A DNA stretch of 64,000 nt from positions 4,210,668 through 4,274,667 of the forward strand of contig NZ_CP107551.1 in NCBI RefSeq assembly GCF_025837095.1, given 5' to 3'. The translations under genes were made by a program, and so were the position numbers. Below, one piece after another: positions 45,625 through 54,067 of the stretch (the stretch's first letter is position 1; the number at the start of each line of letters is the position of its first letter). The notes under the pieces are model-generated. The model was not told the origin of the DNA, searched no databases, and worked only from the letters and a program-made list of their open reading frames with translations. This DNA comes from Rhodococcus sp. Z13 (GTDB lineage: Bacteria; Actinomycetota; Actinomycetes; Mycobacteriales; Mycobacteriaceae).

Positions 45625-46442
45625 GCACCCCCGAGATCACCACACCGGCGAACGGGACCGAGAACCCCGCGGCGTCTCCGGACTACGTGCAGTCGCTGGC
45701 GCGCGGCCTGTCGGTCATCAAGGCCTTCGGTGCGCACGCCCCGCGGCAGACGCTCTCCGACGTCGCACGCGCCACCGGGCTGACCCGCGCCACCGCCCGC
45801 CGGTTCCTGCTGACCCTCGTCGAACTCGGTTACGTCCGCACCGACGGAACCCAGTTCTGGCTCACCCCACGGGTACTCGAACTCGGCTACAGCTACCTGT
45901 CGGCGCTGACCCTACCCGAGGTCGCACGCCCACATCTCGAGGCGCTCGCCGAGAAGGTCAAGGAATCGACCTCGGTGTCGGTGCTCGACCGCGACGACGT
46001 CGTCTACGTCGCCCGGGTCCCGGTCAACCGCATCATGACCGTCACCATCACCCTCGGCACCCGATTCCCCGCCTACGCGACGTCGATGGGACGCGTGCTG
46101 CTCGCGGGCCTGTCCGACGACGAACTCCACGCCTACCTCGCGCGCGCCGAGTTCGCGCCGATCACCGGCCGCACCGTCACCACCGCCGAGGAACTCCGCG
46201 CGGAGATCGCGAAGGTGCGCCGCGACGGTTACTGCATCGTCGACCAGGAACTCGAGGAGGGACTGCGGTCGCTGGCCGCACCCATCCGTGACGCCTCGGG
46301 AACCGTGGTGGCATCGGTGAACCTGTCGACGCACGCCGCCCGCTACCGCGCCGAGACCGTGCGCGAGGTGCTCGTCCCGGCGCTCGTCGCCACCGCGGAG
46401 GCGATCTCCACCGATCTCGCCCGCACCCAGACCCATTCATAG
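45621..46442 (+). CDS. pcaR: IclR-family regulator of the pca genes
   Basis: 273 residues from a GTG overlapping the pcaL stop. An N-terminal winged HTH (VQSLARGLSVIKAFG, TLSDVARATGLTRATARRFLLTL) and a C-terminal IclR effector domain (ATSMGRVLLAGLSDDE, EEGLRSLAAPIRD, AARYRAETVRE). IclR-type PcaR proteins respond to 3-oxoadipate or related intermediates. The paired elements at 43007 and 43064 are its likely sites. Confidence 0.9.
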   Translation: MSTPEITTPANGTENPAASPDYVQSLARGLSVIKAFGAHAPRQTLSDVARATGLTRATARRFLLTLVELGYVRTDGTQFWLTPRVLELGYSYLSALTLPEVARPHLEALAEKVKESTSVSVLDRDDVVYVARVPVNRIMTVTITLGTRFPAYATSMGRVLLAGLSDDELHAYLARAEFAPITGRTVTTAEELRAEIAKVRRDGYCIVDQELEEGLRSLAAPIRDASGTVVASVNLSTHAARYRAETVREVLVPALVATAEAISTDLARTQTHS

Positions 46443-46465
46443 AACGACCGAACGAGGTACCCCAC

Positions 46466-47677
46466 ATGACCGACGTAGTGATCTGCGAACCCCTCCGGAC
46501 CCCGGTGGGACGTTTCGGTGGTGTCCTGAAGGACATCGCCCCGGAGGATCTCGCAGCTACCGTCATCCGTGAACTCGTCGCCCGCACCGGCATCGCACCG
46601 TCGGACATCGACGACGTCTTCCTCGGCCAGGCCTCCCCCAACGGTGAGGCACCCGCCCTCGGCCGCGTCGCCGCACTCAACGCCGGTCTCGGCGTGGATG
46701 TTCCGGGACTGCAGGTCGATCGTCGCTGCGGTTCCGGTCTGCAGGCGATCCTGCAGGCCGTGATGCAGGTGCAGACCGGCGGCAGCGACCTGATCCTCGC
46801 CGGCGGCGCCGAATCCATGAGCCAGGCCGAGTTCTACGCGACCGGGATGCGCTGGGGCGTCAAGGGTGAGGCCGTGGCCCTGAGCGACCGCCTGGCCCGC
46901 GCCCGCGTCACCGCCGGTGGCCGCGACTACCCGGTGCCCGGCGGCATGATCGAGACCGCCGAGAACCTGCGCGCCGAGTTCTCCATCAGCCGCGAGGATC
47001 AGGACGCCCTCGCCGTGCAGTCGCACCAGCGGGCCGTCGCCGCACAGAAGAACGGGATCTTCGCGGAGGAGATCGTGCCGGTCACCGTGCCGCAGCGCAA
47101 GGGTGATCCGCTGGTCGTCGACACCGACGAGCACCCCCGCGCCGACACCTCGATGGAGTCCCTCGCGAAGCTGCGGCCCATCCGCGGCAAGGTCGATCCC
47201 GATGCCACCGTCACCGCCGGCAACGCCAGCGGCCAGAACGACGGCGCCGCCCTCGCGATCGTCACCACCGCCGAGAAGGCGGCGAAGCTCGGCCTGCGGC
47301 CGCTCGCCCGTCTCGCGAGCTGGGCCGTGGCGGGTGTCCCGCCTCGCACCATGGGCATCGGCCCGGTGCCGGCCACCGAGAAGGCCCTCGACCGACTCGG
47401 CCTGACCCTCGCCGACATGGACGTCATCGAGCTCAACGAGGCGTTCGCCGCCCAGGCTCTCGCCGTGACCCGCTCGTGGGGCATCGAAGCCGACGATCCG
47501 CGCCTGAATCCCAACGGTTCCGGCATCTCGCTCGGACACCCCGTGGGCGCCACGGGTGGCCGCATCCTCGCGACGCTGCTGCGCGAACTCGATCGCCGGG
47601 AAGGTCGCTACGGTCTCGAGACCATGTGCATCGGCGGCGGCCAGGGCCTCGCCGCTGTATTCGAACGCATCGCCTGA
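46466..47677 (+). CDS. pcaF: 3-oxoadipyl-CoA thiolase
   Basis: 403 residues, full-length thiolase. The nucleophile Cys88 is in VDRRCGSGLQA; NPNGSGISLGHPVGATGGR and MCIGGGQGLA carry the other catalytic residues. It cleaves 3-oxoadipyl-CoA to succinyl-CoA and acetyl-CoA, the last pathway step. Start 23 bp after pcaR with CGAGG upstream; the operon ends in a clear hairpin. Confidence 0.92.
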   Translation: MTDVVICEPLRTPVGRFGGVLKDIAPEDLAATVIRELVARTGIAPSDIDDVFLGQASPNGEAPALGRVAALNAGLGVDVPGLQVDRRCGSGLQAILQAVMQVQTGGSDLILAGGAESMSQAEFYATGMRWGVKGEAVALSDRLARARVTAGGRDYPVPGGMIETAENLRAEFSISREDQDALAVQSHQRAVAAQKNGIFAEEIVPVTVPQRKGDPLVVDTDEHPRADTSMESLAKLRPIRGKVDPDATVTAGNASGQNDGAALAIVTTAEKAAKLGLRPLARLASWAVAGVPPRTMGIGPVPATEKALDRLGLTLADMDVIELNEAFAAQALAVTRSWGIEADDPRLNPNGSGISLGHPVGATGGRILATLLRELDRREGRYGLETMCIGGGQGLAAVFERIA

Positions 47678-47685
47678 CGGCGAGC

Positions 47686-47723
47686 ACGGTGCTCGCGGTG
47701 CGAACTTCCGCCGCGAGCACCGT
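47686..47723 (+). terminator. Hairpin after pcaF
   Basis: Perfect 13-bp stem ACGGTGCTCGCGG / CCGCGAGCACCGT with a 12-base loop, 8 bp after the pcaF stop. Confidence 0.75.
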
Positions 47724-47743
47724 CCGGTCCGTACGCTCGTGGA

Positions 47744-48178
47744 ATGAGCGAAGTCGAGATCACCGCCCCGACCGAAGCACCTCCCCCACCGACCACCCCC
47801 GCCCGGACCGTCGCGCGCTACCTGCTGGCCACCGCCCTGGTCTTCGCCGGGTTGAGCCATCTGTTCTGGGCGCGCAGGGATTTCCAGGCCCAGGTGCCCG
47901 ACTGGGTACCGATGGACAAGGACGGTGTGGTCATGGCGTCCGGGGGCGTCGAGATCATGCTCGGCGCCGGCCTGGCCGTGGCGAACCGCGACCGGGTGCG
48001 TGTCGGCCGTCTCACCGCCCTGTTCTTCGCGGCGGTCTTCCCCGGCAACATCGCCCAGTACCTCGGACGACGCGACGCGTTCGGTCTCGACACCGACCGG
48101 AAGCGGTTGATCCGCTTGTTCTTCCAGCCCGTGCTCATGCTGTGGGCACTGTGGTCCACCGGCACACCCCGGCGCTGA
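47744..48178 (+). CDS. DoxX-like small membrane protein
   Basis: 144 residues with about four membrane segments and the DoxX-type pattern ALVFAGLSHLFWARRDFQAQVPDWVP, VMASGGVEIMLGAGLAV and FFAAVFPGNIAQYLGRRDAFGLDTD in outline (key core GLSHL, GGVEIMLG, PGNIAQY). DoxX proteins are linked to quinone or redox processes; the role here is unknown. It stands alone between two hairpin-ended genes. Confidence 0.75.
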   Translation: MSEVEITAPTEAPPPPTTPARTVARYLLATALVFAGLSHLFWARRDFQAQVPDWVPMDKDGVVMASGGVEIMLGAGLAVANRDRVRVGRLTALFFAAVFPGNIAQYLGRRDAFGLDTDRKRLIRLFFQPVLMLWALWSTGTPRR

Positions 48179-48211
48179 CCCTTCTACGTCGGCACTTCTA
48201 CGCAGACGCTT

Positions 48212-49246
48212 CTACTCCGCGGCGACCCGCACCAGCAGCTTCCCGAAGTTCTTGCCTTCGAGCAGTCCGATGAAGGCCGCGGGGGCGTTCTCGAGCCCGT
48301 CGACGACGTCCTCGCGGTACTTCACCTTCCCGTCACCCACCCAGGCGGACATGTCGCGCAGGAAGTCGCCGTACATCTCCTTCACGAACTCGCTCTGGAT
48401 GAATCCGCGGATCGTCAGGCTCTTGGTGAGGATCGACGTGAACAACCCCGGGAGCCGGTCCTTGCGGTCCAGGTCGGCGCCGTTGTACTGGGCAACCAGG
48501 CCGCACACCGGGATTCGCGCATAGGTGTTGAGCAGCGGCCACACGGCCTCCTGCACCGGACCCCCGACGTTCTCGAAGTACACGTCGATACCGTCGGGCA
48601 CCGCTTCCGCCAGCCTGTCGGCGAAGTCCGGGTCGCGGTGGTCGATCGCGGCGTCGAAACCGAACTCGTCGAGCAGGGCACGGCACTTCTCCGACCCACC
48701 GGCGATACCGACGGCACGAGCGCCCTTCAGTTTCGCGATCTGCCCGACCGCCGAGCCCACCGGTCCGGTCGCGGCCGCGACGACGACGGTTTCGCCCTCC
48801 TTCGGCTGCCCGATCTTCAGCAGCCCGGAATAGGCTGTGAATCCGGGCATTCCGAGCACACCGAGGGCCGTGGAGATCGGTGCGGTCTCCGGGTCGAGTC
48901 GGCGCACCGCCGATCCGTCGACGACGGCATGCGACTGCCAACCCGCGCCGGCGAGAACGTAGTCGCCGGGTTCGAGTCCGTCGAAACGGGATTCGACCAC
49001 CTGCCCGACGGTGCCGCCGACCATGACGTCACCGAGTTCGACGTGCGCGGCATAGGATTTCGCGGTGCTCATCCGACCGCGCATGTACGGGTCGAGGGAC
49101 AGGTAGACCACGCGGAGCGAGATCTGGCCGTCGCCGACTTCGGGCAGATCCACCACCTCGGTGCGGAAGTTGTCCGGGGTGGGCGCGCCGTCGGGGCGCG
49201 ATGCGAGAACGATGCGGGTGCTCTTGCCTGCTGTGGATGCACTCAT
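48212..49246 (-). CDS. NADP-dependent medium-chain oxidoreductase (CurA/alkenal reductase-like)
   Basis: 344 residues from ATG 49246. It has no zinc ligands. The N-terminal GroES-like domain has LSLDPYMRGRM; the cofactor domain has AAATGPVGSAVGQIAKLKGARAVGIAGGSEKC in outline (key ATGPVGSAVGQ), then DVYFENVGG and the C-terminal GKNFGKLLVRV. Members reduce C=C bonds of enones or curcumin with NADPH. Substrate unknown. Confidence 0.87.
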   Translation of the reverse strand: MSASTAGKSTRIVLASRPDGAPTPDNFRTEVVDLPEVGDGQISLRVVYLSLDPYMRGRMSTAKSYAAHVELGDVMVGGTVGQVVESRFDGLEPGDYVLAGAGWQSHAVVDGSAVRRLDPETAPISTALGVLGMPGFTAYSGLLKIGQPKEGETVVVAAATGPVGSAVGQIAKLKGARAVGIAGGSEKCRALLDEFGFDAAIDHRDPDFADRLAEAVPDGIDVYFENVGGPVQEAVWPLLNTYARIPVCGLVAQYNGADLDRKDRLPGLFTSILTKSLTIRGFIQSEFVKEMYGDFLRDMSAWVGDGKVKYREDVVDGLENAPAAFIGLLEGKNFGKLLVRVAAE

Positions 49247-49295
49247 GAGGTCAGTGTGCCGCAGGCGAGAGCCCCGCAAACATGGGTCGGACGGG

Positions 49296-49460
49296 TCAGG
49301 CGCTGTGCTTGGCGTCGCCGCGCGGCGCCCGGTAGTTCGAGAACAGCTGCGAGTGGATGACCTCGGTGTACGAGGGACCGTCGTGTTCGACGCGGCGCGG
49401 ACGGCCGGCGGACCGATCGGTGCGTGCGGCACCCATCTGGGACGTGGATCGGATCGACAT
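49296..49460 (-). CDS. Small basic protein (54 residues), function unknown
   Basis: A short frame MSIRSTSQMGAARTDRSAG..., ending RAPRGDAKHSA. The ATG at 49460 follows AGAGGAGATCGAG, one of the strongest ribosome sites in the window. No membrane segment or cysteine. It contains SYTEVIHSQLFSNYRAPRG. Codon third positions are strongly GC, as in real genes here. It lies between the oxidoreductase and ndh, both on the same strand. No family recognised. Confidence 0.55.
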   Translation of the reverse strand: MSIRSTSQMGAARTDRSAGRPRRVEHDGPSYTEVIHSQLFSNYRAPRGDAKHSA

Positions 49461-49643
49461 CTCGATCTCCTCTCGGAAGGCGGGGAGAGGCAGCCACCGG
49501 CACCGTGCAGAAGGTGCAAAACGGGTGAGCGACCCCTTGGCACATATATACCCCTTCGGTGCCCGTTATGCACCTGTCCTTTTCGGCGAGCCGCGGGGCG
49601 ATACACAGAGTTGACGTCCCCGAAACCGTCGGACCGGGGAACG

Positions 49644-49678
49644 ACGAAGCCCCCGACCGGTGCGGTCGGGGGCCTTCG
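49644..49678 (-). terminator. Hairpin after ndh
   Basis: ACGAAGCCCCCGACC pairs with GGTCGGGGGCCTTCGT, one extra C in one arm and a 4-5 base loop, 20 bp after the ndh stop on the minus strand. Strong stem. Confidence 0.7.
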
Positions 49679-49697
49679 TGTGGACGTTGCGGGGCCG

Positions 49698-51086
49698 TCA
49701 GGCGGAGACGGAGACCTTCTCCTTGCCGTCCCCTTCGGGTTCCTTCTTGGCGTCCGCCTCGGCCGCGGGCTCCTTCGCGGCGGCGACCGGTACGGCCTCC
49801 TGTGCGTAGTAGAAGTGCGGGCGACGGTGGCCGAGGAAGGATCCGCACCAGGACATCACGGCGATGTAGCGGTTGCGGAAGCCGACCAGGTAGACGAGGT
49901 GCACGGCGAGCCACAGGACCCAGGCGATGAAACCGGTGAGCTCGATCTTGCCGACGCGGGTGATCGCGCGGAACCGGTTGATGATCGCCATGCTGCCCTT
50001 GTCCCGGTACTGGAAGGGGGTGCCGGGCGCGACCTTGCCGGTGATGATCTTCGCGACGTGGCGGCCGCCCTGCATCGCGAAGGGGGACTGCGCGGGCAGG
50101 TTGTCGAGGGTGACCATGTCCCCGATGGCGAAGATGTTGTCGTAGCGGCCGACGGTGAAGTCGGGGTCGACGAGCAGGCGGCCGCTGCGCACGGCCTCGC
50201 AGCCGGTGCGCTCGGCGAGGACACCGGCGAAGTCGTTGGCCTGGATACCGGCGGACCAGATGATGGTCTCGGCGGTGAGGCGGCGGGTCTCCTCGGTGGT
50301 CGGCGTCGTCAGGGTCGCGCCGTGCTCGTCGATGTCGGTGACCATCGTGTTCACCACGACGTCGACACCGCTCTTCTCGAGAGACTCCTTGGTGTACTCG
50401 CTGAGCTTGCCACCGAACGGGGGCAGCACCTTGTCGGCGCCCTCGACGAGGGTGACCGTGACGTCGTCGGCGTTGATGTCGCTGATGGACTTGGCGAAGT
50501 AGCGCTGCGCCAGTTCCTTGATCTGTCCGGCGAGCTCGACGCCCGTGGGGCCGGCACCGACGACGATGAAGCTGAGCAGGTTCTTCCGGCGCTCCGCGTC
50601 GGTGGTGATGTGGGCTTCCTCGAAGCAGCGCACGATCTGGCGGCGCAGCCGGTCGGCGTCGTCGACGGTCTTGAGCGCGAAGGTCAGGTCGGCGAACTCG
50701 TCGCGGCCGAAGTAGGCCTGGCGCGCACCGGTCGCGGCGACGAGGTACTTGTAGCCGAGGGTGTGGCGCTCGCCCGCGGCCTCGTAGACGACGGTGTTGT
50801 CGTCGGGCAGGACGTCGACGACACGGCCGAGACGGATGTCGGCGTTGGGGTACTCGGCGAGGATGGCACGCACCGACGGCGCGACCTCACCGGGGGAGAG
50901 CACACCGGTCGCGACCTGGTACAGCAGCGGCTGGAACAGGTGCTCGGTGGTCTCCGAGATCAGTACGAAAGGGGTGCCCGCCTTCGCGAGCTTCTTCGCA
51001 GTGGCCAGTGCTCCGAATCCGGAACCCACGATCACCACATCGGTCCGATCGACGACCTTCTGGGTCTTCGTGTCCGCACCGTCCAT
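49698..51086 (-). CDS. ndh: Type II NADH:quinone dehydrogenase
   Basis: 462 residues from ATG 51086. Single-subunit, non-proton-pumping respiratory enzyme at the inner face of the membrane. The FAD motif VVIVGSGFGALATAKKL is at about residue 17, the NADH motif FIVVGAGPTGVELAGQI near 172, and the FAD contact NIFAIGDMVTLD near 320. The hydrophobic segment FIAWVLWLAVHLVYLVGF in the C-terminal part is the membrane-binding region expected for actinobacterial Ndh. A Glu/Lys/Ala-rich tail follows. It is divergent from a LysR regulator. Confidence 0.9.
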   Translation of the reverse strand: MDGADTKTQKVVDRTDVVIVGSGFGALATAKKLAKAGTPFVLISETTEHLFQPLLYQVATGVLSPGEVAPSVRAILAEYPNADIRLGRVVDVLPDDNTVVYEAAGERHTLGYKYLVAATGARQAYFGRDEFADLTFALKTVDDADRLRRQIVRCFEEAHITTDAERRKNLLSFIVVGAGPTGVELAGQIKELAQRYFAKSISDINADDVTVTLVEGADKVLPPFGGKLSEYTKESLEKSGVDVVVNTMVTDIDEHGATLTTPTTEETRRLTAETIIWSAGIQANDFAGVLAERTGCEAVRSGRLLVDPDFTVGRYDNIFAIGDMVTLDNLPAQSPFAMQGGRHVAKIITGKVAPGTPFQYRDKGSMAIINRFRAITRVGKIELTGFIAWVLWLAVHLVYLVGFRNRYIAVMSWCGSFLGHRRPHFYYAQEAVPVAAAKEPAAEADAKKEPEGDGKEKVSVSA

Positions 51087-51161
51087 GCTGCGTAAACCTC
51101 CACGCCTTGTGAGCCATCTCCGTTGATGTATGACAACCACCGTAGGGACCAAGGACCCTGT

Positions 51162-51180
51162 TATCCAGTAACCTGGGATA
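51162..51180. promoter_or_regulatory. LysR-type box between ndh and the LysR gene
   Basis: TATCC-N9-GGATA (TATCCAGTAACCTGGGATA), an interrupted palindrome in the LysR style, 54 bp before the LysR start and 76 bp from the ndh start. Confidence 0.45.
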
Positions 51181-51233
51181 TTCGAAAAACTGTTATCTGT
51201 CTTGCTCATGAATGCGGTCGATGTGGAGGAGCG

Positions 51234-52130
51234 ATGGACTTCCGGCAGCTGCGCTACTTCTTCGCCGTCGGCGAGGAGGGCAGCTTCTCGCGGGCCGCTC
51301 AGCGCTGCTTCATCTCCCAGTCCGCGATCAGTCATCAGATCGCGAAGCTCGAGCAGGAGGTGGGCACCTCCCTGTTCGATCGCACCACCCGCTCGGTCAA
51401 GCTCACGCCCGCCGGCCACCGCCTGATGCCCATCGCCGCCGAGGTGCTCGCCCTCGAGGCGAAGGCGCTCGAGGTGGGCCACGAGCCCCGCGAGAGCATC
51501 CGGATCACCGCGAACATGAGCTTCGCGTCGCAGAGCCTCGACGCCATCTCGAGTGTGCGCGAGCGCCACCCCAACCTCGACGTGGAGTTCGTCATCAAGG
51601 ACTTCACCGACCGCGTGAACGCCGTGGCCTCCGGGGAGGCCGATCTCGCCCTGATCCGCGGTGAGGTCGACCGGCCGGGACTCGAGACGATCCATCTCGG
51701 GATCGAGGAACTGGTGATCGTCACCTCGACGCAGCACCCGTTGTCGGCCTTCTCCACCGTCGAGATCGGCGATCTGGCGCACTACCCCCTGCTGCTGCCG
51801 CCGCGCAGCAACCAGGTGCTGCTGCACCGCGTCGTCGAGGAGGCGTTCGTCGAAGTGGGACGTCGCGTGCGGCTCGGCCCGGCGATCGCGAGCGATCACA
51901 CGGCCACTCTCGAGGTGCTCACGAATCCCCGCGCCTGGACGGTGCTCTACTCGGGCACCGCCGCCGAGACCCCGCGCAAGGGCCTGAAGTTCATGCGCGA
52001 GCTCAATCACCGGCTGCGGGTGCCGGTGTGCGGGGTGGTGCGCAGCAACACCGCGCCCAATCCTCAGCTCGAGTTCCTCCTGCAGGCGCTGGCGCACTCG
52101 ATCGTGCCGCCCACCGACAGCGCGTCCTGA
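51234..52130 (+). CDS. LysR-family transcriptional regulator
   Basis: 298 residues from ATG 51234 (GGAGGAGCG directly upstream). The HTH is at residues 1-60 (MDFRQLRYFFAVGEEGSFSR, AAQRCFISQSAISHQIAKLE), then a periplasmic-binding-like effector domain. The group often regulates oxidative or aromatic functions. Divergent from ndh with a fitting box in the spacer, so control of ndh and itself is inferred. It converges on vanR. Confidence 0.88.
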   Translation: MDFRQLRYFFAVGEEGSFSRAAQRCFISQSAISHQIAKLEQEVGTSLFDRTTRSVKLTPAGHRLMPIAAEVLALEAKALEVGHEPRESIRITANMSFASQSLDAISSVRERHPNLDVEFVIKDFTDRVNAVASGEADLALIRGEVDRPGLETIHLGIEELVIVTSTQHPLSAFSTVEIGDLAHYPLLLPPRSNQVLLHRVVEEAFVEVGRRVRLGPAIASDHTATLEVLTNPRAWTVLYSGTAAETPRKGLKFMRELNHRLRVPVCGVVRSNTAPNPQLEFLLQALAHSIVPPTDSAS

Positions 52131-52137
52131 CGCCCGG

Positions 52138-52728
52138 TCACTCCTCCGCGGGGGCGAGCTTGTCGAGCAGTTCGAGACCCTGCCTGGCCCACGCGATCTC
52201 CGCTTCGCCCCGGCCGATGAGCCCGTCGTAGGCAAATGCCTTGAACGCGATGATCCGCTCGTGGTCCTCGACGGGGAACTTCCGCATGCGCGTCGCGATG
52301 GTGTCGTTGGTGAGATCGAGGATCGCCTCGCGCGTGGCCCTCCACCGCGCGATCTGCTCGGTGTAGTGCTCGATGTGCCGCTGCAGGCACTCGCGCGCGC
52401 GGTCCGGGTCGGTCCATTCGAAGTAGGCGGCGCGCATGTGCGCGGCGTCGCGCACCGGGGCGTAGTCCAGGGGTGTCGCCATCCAGTCGCGGAAGGCGCG
52501 GACACCCTCGTCGGTGATCGAGTAGCGGGTCTTGGTGCTGTTGGGCCCCCAGCGCACCTGTTCCCCCGCGATCAGGCCCTCGCGCTCCATGCGGCGCAGT
52601 TCGGGGTAGATCTGCGAGTCGGGGGCGTGCCACACGTGCCCGACCGAGGCGCCGAACCGTTTCGCAGCGTCGTAGCCGGTCAGGGGCTCGGCGGTGAGCA
52701 GGGCGAGCAGCGCGTACCGCAGGCTCAT
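52138..52728 (-). CDS. vanR: PadR-family repressor of the vanillate genes
   Basis: 196 residues. An N-terminal PadR winged HTH (MSLRYALLALLTAEPLTGYD, VWHAPDSQIYPELRRMEREGL) and a C-terminal helical Vir_act_alpha_C-type dimer domain. In Corynebacterium a PadR-type VanR represses vanABK and responds to vanillate. Here the gene is divergent from vanA and two copies of one palindrome lie between them, which supports the same role. Confidence 0.85.
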   Translation of the reverse strand: MSLRYALLALLTAEPLTGYDAAKRFGASVGHVWHAPDSQIYPELRRMEREGLIAGEQVRWGPNSTKTRYSITDEGVRAFRDWMATPLDYAPVRDAAHMRAAYFEWTDPDRARECLQRHIEHYTEQIARWRATREAILDLTNDTIATRMRKFPVEDHERIIAFKAFAYDGLIGRGEAEIAWARQGLELLDKLAPAEE

Positions 52729-52771
52729 GGACCACCACCTTTCCGGAGCGAGTATCCCACCCTTGCAAATA

Positions 52772-52789
52772 ACTATATCGATAGATAGT
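52772..52789. promoter_or_regulatory. VanR operator, copy 1
   Basis: ACTATATCGATAGATAGT, pattern ACTAT-N8-ATAGT. Same pattern as the copy at 52807; centres are 35 bp apart. Confidence 0.6.
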
Positions 52790-52806
52790 GTGTGTCCCAG
52801 CTCACC

Positions 52807-52824
52807 ACTATCTACATAGATAGT
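52807..52824. promoter_or_regulatory. VanR operator, copy 2
   Basis: ACTATCTACATAGATAGT, perfect 8-bp arms around CA, 33 bp before the vanA ATG. Binding here would block vanA transcription. Confidence 0.65.
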
Positions 52825-52857
52825 TATTCATCCTCTCGGCGGTTCGGAGATACAGAC

Positions 52858-53122
52858 ATGACCGACCTCGGCCCCAGCGGGGCGACTGCGAAGAACATGG
52901 ACTTCCCCCTCGACGCCTGGTACGTCGCCGCCTGGGATCACGAGGTGGGGCGCCGCGAGATCCTGTCGCGCACCATCGCCGGGAAACCGATGGCGCTCTA
53001 CCGCACCGAGGACGGACGCCCCGTCGCACTCGCCGACGCCTGCTGGCACCGTCTCGCACCCCTGTCGATGGGCACGCTCGTCGGCTCCGACGGCATCCGG
53101 TGCCCGTATCACGGGCTGCAGT
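52858..53122 (+). pseudogene. vanA: Vanillate O-demethylase oxygenase subunit, 5' portion (split by IS)
   Basis: ATG 52858 with CGGAG upstream. The 88 visible codons contain the whole Rieske centre: Cys62-x-His64 (CWHRLAP) and Cys82-x2-His85 (CPYHG). The IS enters after the codon for Gln88 and supplies an immediate TGA, so only the Rieske half could be made, without the catalytic iron domain. Removing the IS and one AGT duplication gives one 372-codon gene (371 residues), the normal VanA size, reading HGLQ-YNSAGRC. Confidence 0.92.
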
Positions 53123-54064
53123 GAGGTTTTCTCACCAGGCCGGTGCTTGCAGGTGAAGAAGAACGAGAGCCGCAGCAGCGATCGAGCCGATCCTCCACGG
53201 ACATAGACTGATTCGCTGCAGCGCCTTCCACCGGGTCTTCAGCAGCGCGTTCGCGCGTTCGGCCGGAGCACGCATCGCAGACAGCAGCGTGTTGCGGCAA
53301 CGAGTGCCGATATCGAGATCACGGCCTTTCGTCGGGACGTGGACGCCGATCCCGGCACCGGTGTACCCCTTGTCGGCGAGGGTGGGCATCCCGCCGGCGG
53401 CAGCGTGGTAGAGGGCGCCGAGGATCCCGCCCCGACGAGCAGCGGTGAGGTCGTGCACCGAACCGGGGGCAACCTCGGACACCCAGATCGGGTAGCCGGT
53501 CGGATCGGTCAGGACCTGGACGTTGCCGCCGTGGCGGCGATGTTTACCCGAGTACCACACGTCGTGCCCGGACTCGGAACGCTCCCGGCAGCGAGTCGAG
53601 GCGATGAGGGTGCCGTCGAGACAGACATGCTCCCAGCCGGACTCGATCCCACGTTCGAGCACGTCGTGCAGGTCCGGGGCGTGCGCAGCGATCACGTCGA
53701 TACCTTCGTGGAGATACCGGTAGGCGGTGGCCTGCGAGATGCGGGCATCGCGCGCCAGGGTGGCGACGTCGGTGCCGTCGCGGAACCACCGCAGCACCAT
53801 CAGAGCCTGGACGTAGACGGTCGCGGCCCGCTGCCACGGCCGGCGATCGGTCCTGCGGCGGTGGGCAGCGAGGATACGGGCGACGAAGGTCAGGGTGTGC
53901 TCGGGCACGTCGAGCGTGGCACGATAGGTAATCACGTGGGGTCCTGCTCCGGGTTGCTTCTTGCTCGAAACAATCCCTACCAGGCAGGACCCCACGTCCT
54001 CTTTTCACGCCACACCGTTCGGATGTCTTTGCTGTCGTCGGTGACTCTCTGGTGAGAAAACCTC
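53123..54064 (-). mobile_element. IS5-like insertion sequence, copy 2 (942 bp, inside vanA)
   Basis: Same element as at 18680-19621: same length, same termini (GAGGTTTTCTCACCAG), same transposase protein. Flanked by AGT at 53120-53122 and 54065-54067, which is ACT when read in the element's own direction, as for copy 1. The transposase is antisense to vanA, as it is to hsdS in copy 1. Confidence 0.95.
53132..53935 (-). CDS. IS5-family transposase (copy 2)
   Basis: 267 residues from GTG 53935, identical in translation to copy 1. HTH region and the three DDE catalytic residues are intact. The 14-bp-arm hairpin over the start is also present at 53934-53997. Confidence 0.92.
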   Translation of the reverse strand: MITYRATLDVPEHTLTFVARILAAHRRRTDRRPWQRAATVYVQALMVLRWFRDGTDVATLARDARISQATAYRYLHEGIDVIAAHAPDLHDVLERGIESGWEHVCLDGTLIASTRCRERSESGHDVWYSGKHRRHGGNVQVLTDPTGYPIWVSEVAPGSVHDLTAARRGGILGALYHAAAGGMPTLADKGYTGAGIGVHVPTKGRDLDIGTRCRNTLLSAMRAPAERANALLKTRWKALQRISLCPWRIGSIAAAALVLLHLQAPAW

Positions 54065-54067
54065 AGT

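Noticed and set aside
53339-54055. 238-residue frame antisense to the IS5-like transposase (also at 18689-19405)
   Set aside because: No recognisable domain; appears in both IS copies only because they share the same sequence. The other strand encodes a complete DDE transposase.
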